A stretch of DNA of 64,000 nt from Branchiostoma floridae (taxonomy: Eukaryota; Chordata; Leptocardii; Amphioxiformes; Branchiostomatidae): contig NC_049983.1 in the NCBI RefSeq assembly GCF_000003815.2, forward strand, positions 26,816,629 to 26,880,628, written 5' to 3'. The notes beneath the pieces were generated by a model, which was not told the origin of the DNA, did not search any database, and worked only from the letters and a program-made list of their open reading frames with translations. Numbering within the stretch: the first letter of the stretch is position 1; every line of letters starts with the position of its first letter. A program made the position numbers and the translations under genes. Shown here in pieces: positions 57,401 to 64,000 of this stretch.

Positions 57401-60400
57401 ATATTTTGCGATAAGAGTTTCATGTATGTAGAAAACGAAGTACACTTTGTCCTAGAGTGTTCGCTGTACAAAGATCTGCGAAATGCGTTCGCTAATGCTA
57501 CACATATAGATAAAAAATATGCGCACCTGACGAAGGAAGATCTGTTCAAATACCTTATGTCATCATCTAACTACGATATACTGGAAAAACTCTGTAAGCT
57601 CGTCCACGCATGTTTTAAGAAGAGAGAAGAAGCTTTCCGATTACATACTATGTACCAAACTGACTGCATTTAGCCCCAATGGGGCATGAATATGCAGTAA
57701 ACTTCATTGTCATTGTCATTGTCATTTATTCGTCAGTTTTGGGGTTCCCAGAGGATGTTATCCATATCAAATCAACATGGCCTTAGAGATCATTTCTGCG
57801 GAGTCAGTAATATATATCAACATCATTTTTTATACATTGTGATTATTCTAAAAAGACTTTAGAATCCAAACATACAAAGGAAACCTGAGCTAGGATTGCA
57901 TAATACTGCCTTGTGCACATGAAGGAATGCCTCACCTGTAGCATGCATTGGCATAATACCGGCAGTAAGACTTATACCGGCCGATCAAAAATAATGGAAT
58001 TTAAAGAGATCTACACATGCAACAATAGTTATTTCTGAGGTATGCACACTTCAGACATCTAGGTGTCCAATACATCATTTACAAAGCATCGATAACAATG
58101 CATTCGAAGACAAGAAGGCCAAAAGTTTTCAGTATCTTTTTCGGGGTACGCAGCTCGTCGTGGGACGAACACACTGTCACATTCATTGCCAGATTTGTAG
58201 ATCATAATTACACATGCTCACGGCACAAGACGAACATGATTCAACAACAATCTTGAATTTCTGTTGGAGACCTACAACTCATGTAAAAGTGTGAAGAACC
58301 GTTGCATGATAGCCCGGATCTACGACTGAATGGGCAAAATTGAACGTACGCAGCCATTTTCCCGCCATTTTTATACCTACGCTAGCAGTGAAGTGTTACG
58401 TCATAGCGGTTGTGACGGACAGAAGTTAAATGAAAATTCTTGACAGTATACGTCCGTTTTCTCATGACATTTTGTATGCTCATGCAGGTTTATGTTTTAT
58501 GCATTTACTAACAGAAAAGGAAGGAACATCAGAGGATATATAAAGGTACATAGCGACAGTTAATTGTGCCGTGTTTCTTCCGGCTGGTATTTTTACCCCC
58601 TCCCAACCACGCGCCCGTTCGCCGTGTAATTCCGCGGCGTGTTACAATTACAATATTGCGCTTTTAGCAGGACAAGAGTGGCAGAAAAGTTACACAGAAG
58701 AAGTGGCAAGGGTAACCTATAACAGCAACATGTAACTGGAGAAAATGATGCGTTGACAATTTGTCAAATCAGTATGGCTAGAGAAATCGTCGTAAACGCA
58801 CCGGTATTAAAATAAATGATGTTATATCCAGCCGGTCCGGCAGGACTTGGAGGCTGGGGCATCCCTGTTGGACCGGGACCTGTTGGACCCTTCGGCCCTC
58901 GTGGCCCAACTGGTCCGGGCGGCCCATCCTTTCCTGCCTTTTCTCCCGGAGGTCCGGTTGGCCCAACAGGCACAGGACCAGCTGGTCCCATGGCTTCCTC
59001 TTCTCCTGGAGGCCTGCTTGGCCCAGGAAGCCCAAAAGCCCAAAAGTTTCCTGAAAATGAACCTACTAAGAAGACCCAGACATGCATGTACCCACTTTGG
59101 CCAAACGGTCCGTTTTGCACCAAATAATTTGGTGTCATATCACATATGACTTGATATATCAGGTACGTTTTATAATGAGTAGCCTGTGATCCTTAACTTG
59201 GAAGGAATCACTAAATGCAGCTTGAACGTACAAAATGTCCAGTCAGGGTCAGATCACATTCCAAATTTCAGAACAAGCCAAAATTTTGGGGTTTAATTTC
59301 CTGGCATAAAGTTATTGTGAAAGCCGCATTGTACTTACTTTCCTGCTCCTGCAAACAGGCTTGCAGCTTTCCCACCCCTCAACAACAAAATTTACGGTAT
59401 CAAAAAAAAAGTGGGCTCCATCCCTGACGGGCACCGGTGCAATTGGGACCTAAGCTTGACGAGTAATGTGAGGAAAAGGTACTTACCTTCCAGATTCTGC
59501 ATACGTCCTTGCAGCTTTCTCACCTCCTGGAAAGCAGTGACTGTATCGGCAAAAAAAAGAGAATATCACGGTCGCGAAGCTTTGCACGATGCAAAGATTC
59601 AAGAGACTGGTAATTTCAACAGCACGTTACAAGCTTTCCTGCACCATATTCATAAGTTCGAAAACCCTTAAACTGCCAGAGTTTCAGCACTATAAAATGC
59701 TATCAGTGCCAGAGTTGGCCGCTGACTTCCAAAAAGAACCGCCCGAACTAGGACGAAGTCCCTAACTTTCGGGGTTCGTGCGCTACACGCGCGCAAAGCT
59801 GCTACTTCGGGGGAACATGCTATCCCAGATATATCCTGGGGCGGCACACAGGGCATGTATATGTGTGCCGGATACATCCGGGTCTGGCAGTTTTTAAAAG
59901 GGTTAAGAGAAAACTGACCTGCAAAATAGGACGATACAACAGCGATGACCACGAAGATCGCAGGGCTCGAGAATAGCCACAACGCCATGCATTTCTTCCT
60001 CCACTGGTTAGAGGTTGCTTTTGGACATAATACAAAAAATCATTTTCAAACATGAAATGTGTATATGAAAGCAGCTGGCCTAGATGATGTACCCCCTGAA
60101 GTCTGGAAAACAGGAAGTTTTAATGATATCCTGCTGCAATGCTGCAATGGAATGTATTTGCAAAGTTCTATCCAGATTTGGACGAAAGGGTGCATCCTTC
60201 CTTTTCCAAAGAAAGGAGATCAGTCACTCACAGTAAATTACAGGGGCATCACGCTCATGCCTATTACTGCTAAAGTCTACAATGCAATGATACGCAATAG
60301 AATCCAGCCTGAAATAGAAAAAGTGTTGAGACCAAACCAGAACGGATTTAGACAGAACAGATCAACACTAGGGCAGATCTTAACTGTGAGAAGAATCATT

Positions 60401-63400
60401 GAAGGGGTGAAAGCAAAGAAGTTAGAAGCAGTCATGTTGTTCGTAGATTTCTCGAAAGCGTTCGACTCTCTTCACAGAGGGAAGTTAGCAGAAATTCTGG
60501 AAGCCTATGGTATCCCTGGAGAAACTGTGAATGCAATAATGATGTTGTATAAGAATACTACTTCCATGGTGCGATCTCCCGATGGTGACACAGACCTTTT
60601 TCATATCCATGCAGGGGTCTTACAAGGTGATACTCTAGCCCCATTTCTTTTCATTCTTGCCCTTGATTATGTTCTGCGTACCTCTGTGGACACACACAAG
60701 AACTTTGGCTTCACCTTACAGAAAGCCAGGAGCAGCAGATATCCAGCTAAGAAGATCACAGATGCTGATTATGCAGATGACTTGGCACTACTTGCCGACA
60801 AATTTGCACATGCTGAAAAGCTATTACATGCGCTGGAAGAGGCAGCCTCTGGGATTGGTCTCTATGTTAATGTTAAGAAAACTGAGTACATCTGTTTTAA
60901 TCAAATTGGCAAGATTGATGCCCTGGACAGAGACGTTTGGAAGGAGAGAGTGGACCTGGTCCGGGCAAGCAGCCCGCGACGATGATGATGATGATCTGTA
61001 TCTGTATCTATATAGCCGGTATAACCGCCGTTCGGCGTAACACACCAGCTTTAATGATGTATATGAAGAGGTAAGAACAGTAGAACAGTATAACATGTAA
61101 CTCGATGGGTGTGGTGTCTGACAACATGATAAACATGTAACTATACAGTTATTTGTGGAAATATTCGACTAGTATGAATAAGTTCACCAAAATATAATAT
61201 GTCTCATTTTTAAGCAACCAAAATTGCATACAGTTGTAGAAAATAGAAAGAAATTATTCATAAAAATTATACATCACTTGTAACAACATTGCCTTAAACC
61301 AGGAAACAAAGCGAGAACCACAAAGAAGCAACAACAGAAAGCCCTATGACAGCTCGGAATGAAACTTTACCTGCTCTAGAGGCGCACATGGGGTTGGGTA
61401 TTTTCGCTGCGGCATCCGCACGTGCATGCCAATCAGTTTGAGGTTCTTCCATGGGTTCGGCGCCTATAACAAACTTGCATATTCATTTTTCTACAAACCA
61501 ACCGTGGAACGTTAAAGGTATTTTACTTTCACTTTACACATTTTGTGGTGTCTGGCAAAATAGATATTACAAAATTGTATGCTTCTACATAAAGCAAAGC
61601 TGGTGCGAATATGCTTACCAACACATTATCTGAGTATCAAAAATGACCACTTCATTCGTACCATATAAATTATAAAATTGCTTAATTTTACAACATGTTA
61701 CTATTGCCTAAAAGCTTGGCAAAAAGACCAGCAAAGCTATTTTCGTAACCATTTGTAAAATGATACACCTTACCAAAAATGATACACGACTTGTATGAAT
61801 TTTGCCTTAGAACAAGATTCAAACCGTGAAACATAAAAAAAGGCAAGAACAGCACGCCGTAAGGGGACTTGACAGCTTTTTACCTGCTAATGACGCGTAG
61901 GCAGGGTTAGGTGTGGTCGCAGCGGCGTCGGCACGTGCCTGACAATCAGTCTGAGGCTCCCCCATGGATGTGGGGCCTGGTAAAATGACAAACATGTAAC
62001 TATACAGTCAACTGTCAAATAAATAAATCTGTAGAAATGTTAGTGCGAGTAAGTTTACCAGATAACAAATCTGAGTTCATGTCATGATCACTATTGCCTA
62101 CAAGCTTTTCAACACAAAAAGACCAACATTATTTTTTGTTACCATTTGTAAAATAGCAGGAGACCATTTCAAAACTGGTTCTCGACTTGTGTGAACTTTG
62201 CCACCAAAGAACAAGATTCAAACCAAGAAACAAAAAAAGACAACAACAGAACGTTGTAACGGGACTTGACGAATTTTTACCTGCTATTGACGCATACACG
62301 TGTTCAGGTGTGCTCGCAGCGGCGTCGGCACGTGCCTGACAATCAGTCTGAGGCTCCTCCATGGGTGTGGTGTCTGGGGAAAATGACAAACATATAACTA
62401 TACAGTCATCTGTCAAATAAATACATCTGTAGAAATGTTAGTGCGAGTAAGTCTACCAGATAACAAATCTGAGCTCATACAATGACAACATAATTCATAC
62501 AATTGTAGAAGATGTAAAGTAACTATTTTAAAAAATGATACATAACTTGTAGCAACTTTGCTTTAGACCAGGAACAAAGCGAGAACCACAATGAGGCCCT
62601 ATGAAAACGCGGACTGAAACTATGATACCTTTTCCAGAGGCGTACATGGGGTTGGCAAAACTCGCAGCGGCGTCGGCACGTGCCTGCCAATCAGTTTGAA
62701 GCTCCTCCGTGGGTTCGGTACCTAACAAACTTGCAATTTCATTTTTCTACAAGCCAGCCGTATAACGTTAAAGGTATTTTACTTTCACTTTTACATTGGT
62801 CTGATGTCTGGCAACATTACAAAAATGTATGCTGTCGCATATAGCAAAGTAAAACAAAGACAAGACTAGAACAGAACGCCGTAAGGGGACTTAACGACTT
62901 TGTACCTGCTAATGACGCGTAGGCGTGGTCAGGTGTGCTCGCAGCGGCGTCGGCACGTGCCTGACAATCAGTCTGAGGCTCCTCCATGGATGTGGTGTCT
63001 GGTAAGATTGCAAACATGTAACTATACAGTCATTTGTAGAAATATCAGTGCGAGTAAGTTTACCGAATAACAGATAGCCTGAGCTCATGCAATGGTAACA
63101 CAATTCATACAATTGTAGAAGATGGAAGTAACTGTTGAAAAATGATACATAACTTGTAGCAACTTTGCTTTAGACAAGGAACAAAGCGAGAACCACAAAG
63201 ACAGACAACAAAAGGATGTCTTTAGCGGGATTGAAAACGTTTTACCTGCTCCGGGGGCGTAGAAAGGGTTGGGTATACGCGCAGTGTTGTCCGCACGTGC
63301 CTGCCAACCAGTCTGAGGCTCCCCTATGAGTGTAGCGTCCGGGAAACTTATGAATTTATTTTCTTACAGACCAACTTTGGACTGTTTAGGGCACAGTACT

Positions 63401-64000
63401 TTTGCAGTGTTAACAGAAAATATGAATATAAAAAAACATAAAGCATAAAATGCTGTAATATTGCTACATTTTCAATTATTTCATCATTTCCTGGGATTTT
63501 TTAACCAAACAACAAGGAAATTGTATATTTCTATTGATTGACGTTTAAAGAATATAGACAAAGAGGCACAGACACCCAAAACAGTATCTCCATTTTTCAT
63601 GGAGATGACTACAGCTTAGAACAAAACAAACAGATCAGTTCCCAGTGCCATTACAAACATTCAGAAACCAGTGTATACTTTACTTCTTGTATGCATCTAA
63701 ACAAATTGTAAATACATTAAAACACTTTCTAAGTACAACAATAGACCTAAGCGAAAACTAGAAGGCGAGAAAAGAACACGGTACCATAACTGGATTCCGT
63801 CACGTTAAAAGTCACTGGAATTTGAAACAACTATCGTCTTTTAGCAGAACGGCAAACTTTAAGCTTTTGATTTGGTATGTATTCATAAGGGTCGGAGCTG
63901 GTGCACTTTCCTTTTTCACTAATTTAGTTTACTATTCTTCGCGATATCGTCGTACATCTATAATCAAAATGTCTTCACAGGCTTTTGCCCCCTCCCAAAA
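54415..64000 (-). CDS. Membrane collectin-like receptor D, 5' end outside the window
   Basis: Paralogue of gene C. Exons on the minus strand: tail exons 63246-63338 (acceptor lost), 62906-62998, 62629-62721, 62281-62373, 61884-61976, 61371-61463; TM 59919-60017 ([17 protein letters not shown]); coil 59487-59540 ([15 protein letters not shown]); collagen-like 58802-59050; CTLD in two exons, 56351-56513 ([17 protein letters not shown]) and 55244-55479 ([20 protein letters not shown]); last exon ending in TAG at 54415-54417. Introns are phase 1 except the one inside the CTLD (phase 2). The CTLD keeps six cysteines, but EPN and WND positions read EKP and KWVVS, so it probably does not bind calcium. 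A start exon like that of C should lie beyond 64000. Confidence 0.8.
55793..55912. mobile_element. Solo PLE palindrome with two hammerhead-like motifs
   Basis: aactcacccaaattttcgac ... tttgtcacg is inverted at 55862-55907 around a 20-bp centre. Each arm has GAAA next to a stem-II pair (GACTG/CAGTC in one arm, GGCTG/TAGTC with wobble pairs in the other). The first core box reads GTGACAAA, so it is decayed. It is in the intron that splits the CTLD of gene D. Confidence 0.6.
56831..57730 (+). mobile_element. LINE 3' fragment (post-RT region with zinc knuckle)
   Basis: A 280-codon frame has [35 protein letters not shown], then CIFC...HFVLEC, a C-x2-C...H-x4-C knuckle seen at the C terminus of some LINE proteins. 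The RT core is absent. The stop at 57673 is followed by an untranslated tail ending in (attgtc)n at 57702-57728. It is in an intron of gene D, opposite strand. Confidence 0.7.
57731..58801. other. Intron of gene D, no exon seen
   Basis: A short dispersed repeat (ggggttcccagaggatgtta ... atcaaatcaacatggcc) at 57738-57785 matches 40925-40975. Nothing else is recognisable. Confidence 0.4.
59330..59395 (-). pseudogene. Decayed duplicate of the coil exon (gene D)
   Basis: On the minus strand, gggaaagctgcaagcctgtt and tgcaggagcaggaaagtaag match the coil exon 59487-59540 (KLQ..MQNLE and its donor), but no acceptor precedes it and the donor context has shifted. Confidence 0.45.
60059..61056 (+). mobile_element. 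LINE RT copy, 5'-truncated and internally deleted
   Basis: A 308-codon frame includes [61 protein letters not shown] and the catalytic YADD, then jumps from the thumb ([11 protein letters not shown]) to the very C-terminal [19 protein letters not shown], so a segment between them is deleted. It ends with (gat)n at 60980-60996. A minus-strand copy of the ggtgtgttacgcc repeat follows (60997-61056). It lies in the intron between TM and tail exons of gene D. Confidence 0.8.
61090..61118 (-). pseudogene. Truncated tail cassette exon (gene D)
   Basis: The minus strand has ttgtcag, then acaccacacccatcgagtta: the acceptor and first codons (TTPIE) of a tail exon, cut off next to the LINE/repeat insertion. 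Similar exon-start relics with an intact cag acceptor occur near 61540 and 62798. Confidence 0.6.
61371..63338 (-). repeat. Array of six repeated cytoplasmic-tail exons (gene D)
   Basis: All six are exactly 93 nt and phase 1-1. Tyrosine motifs from the N-terminal side: NPFY (63246-63338), DHAY (62906-62998), NPMY (62629-62721), EHVY (62281-62373), NPAY (61884-61976), NPMC (61371-61463). Three (62906, 62281, 61884) share DCQARAD and an AYAS/VYAS-L/I-A end, so they are recent local copies. The first listed has CCCGG where the AG acceptor should be. Confidence 0.85.
63246..63338 (-). pseudogene. Tail cassette exon with destroyed acceptor
   Basis: The 93-nt frame ([21 protein letters not shown]) and the donor gtaaaa are intact, but the two bases before the exon read GG rather than AG on the minus strand (63339-63340). 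It would be skipped unless another acceptor is used. Confidence 0.6.
63341..64000. other. Intron of gene D at the window edge
   Basis: This aligns with the gene C intron between the tail exons at 46300 and 47190 (shared cagttc.cagtgcc, cagtgtata and ctg.gctggtgcac blocks near 63635 and 63895), so further tail exons of gene D are expected beyond 64000. Confidence 0.5.

Overview
The window looks like genomic DNA of a cephalochordate (amphioxus, probably Branchiostoma). It has spliced genes with short animal-type introns, a chordate-like TAF3 and REXO4, species-rich families of LRR receptors, a TRIM-NHL gene and collagen/C-type-lectin receptors, and a very dense load of LINEs, Penelope-like elements (PLEs), tRNA-derived SINEs, MITEs and minisatellites. 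The organism call is an inference from this gene mix and repeat load; no species-specific marker was searched. Two assembly gaps (29125-29224 and 51020-51126) interrupt it.

Region 1 (1 to about 11.7 kb) is a tandem duplication of an LRR receptor gene plus flanks. Unit A (about 290-6880) carries a 606-residue receptor with 17 LRRs. Unit B (about 7000-11670) carries a 421-residue paralogue with 9 LRRs. Unit A has gained a LINE fragment and a PLE-like palindrome that unit B lacks, so B preserves the empty sites. The first 130 bases look like the tail of one more unit.

Region 2 (11.7-30 kb) holds REXO4 on the minus strand, spread over at least seven recognised exons from 29952 down to 16430. Its 6.3-kb intron contains an intronless, decayed TRIM-NHL gene on the opposite strand. 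The rest is repeats: MITEs, tandem repeats and LINE 3' ends.

Region 3 (30.9-39.2 kb) is a complete TAF3 gene on the plus strand. Eleven exons join in phase to give about 1063 residues: N-terminal histone fold, long disordered S/P/K-rich middle, C-terminal PHD finger. It lies head to head with REXO4. Its 3' end has been tandemly triplicated, and a PLE remnant sits in the intron that splits the PHD finger.

Region 4 (42.3-64 kb) is a second tandem duplication, of a type II membrane collectin-like receptor on the minus strand (copy C 42926-50731, complete; copy D from 54415, running out of the window). Every exon is phase 1-1 except at one intron in the D lectin domain. The order is start exon, an array of repeated cytoplasmic-tail exons each ending in an NPxY-like motif, a transmembrane exon, a short coil exon, a Gly-X-Y exon and a C-type lectin domain. 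The array of interchangeable tail exons is the most interesting coding feature here.

Across the window, PLE remnants share a hammerhead-ribozyme-like core (CUGANGA, a 4-6 bp stem II, then GAAA). The stem changes sequence between copies but still pairs. All calls were made by reading the sequence; no database search was possible.
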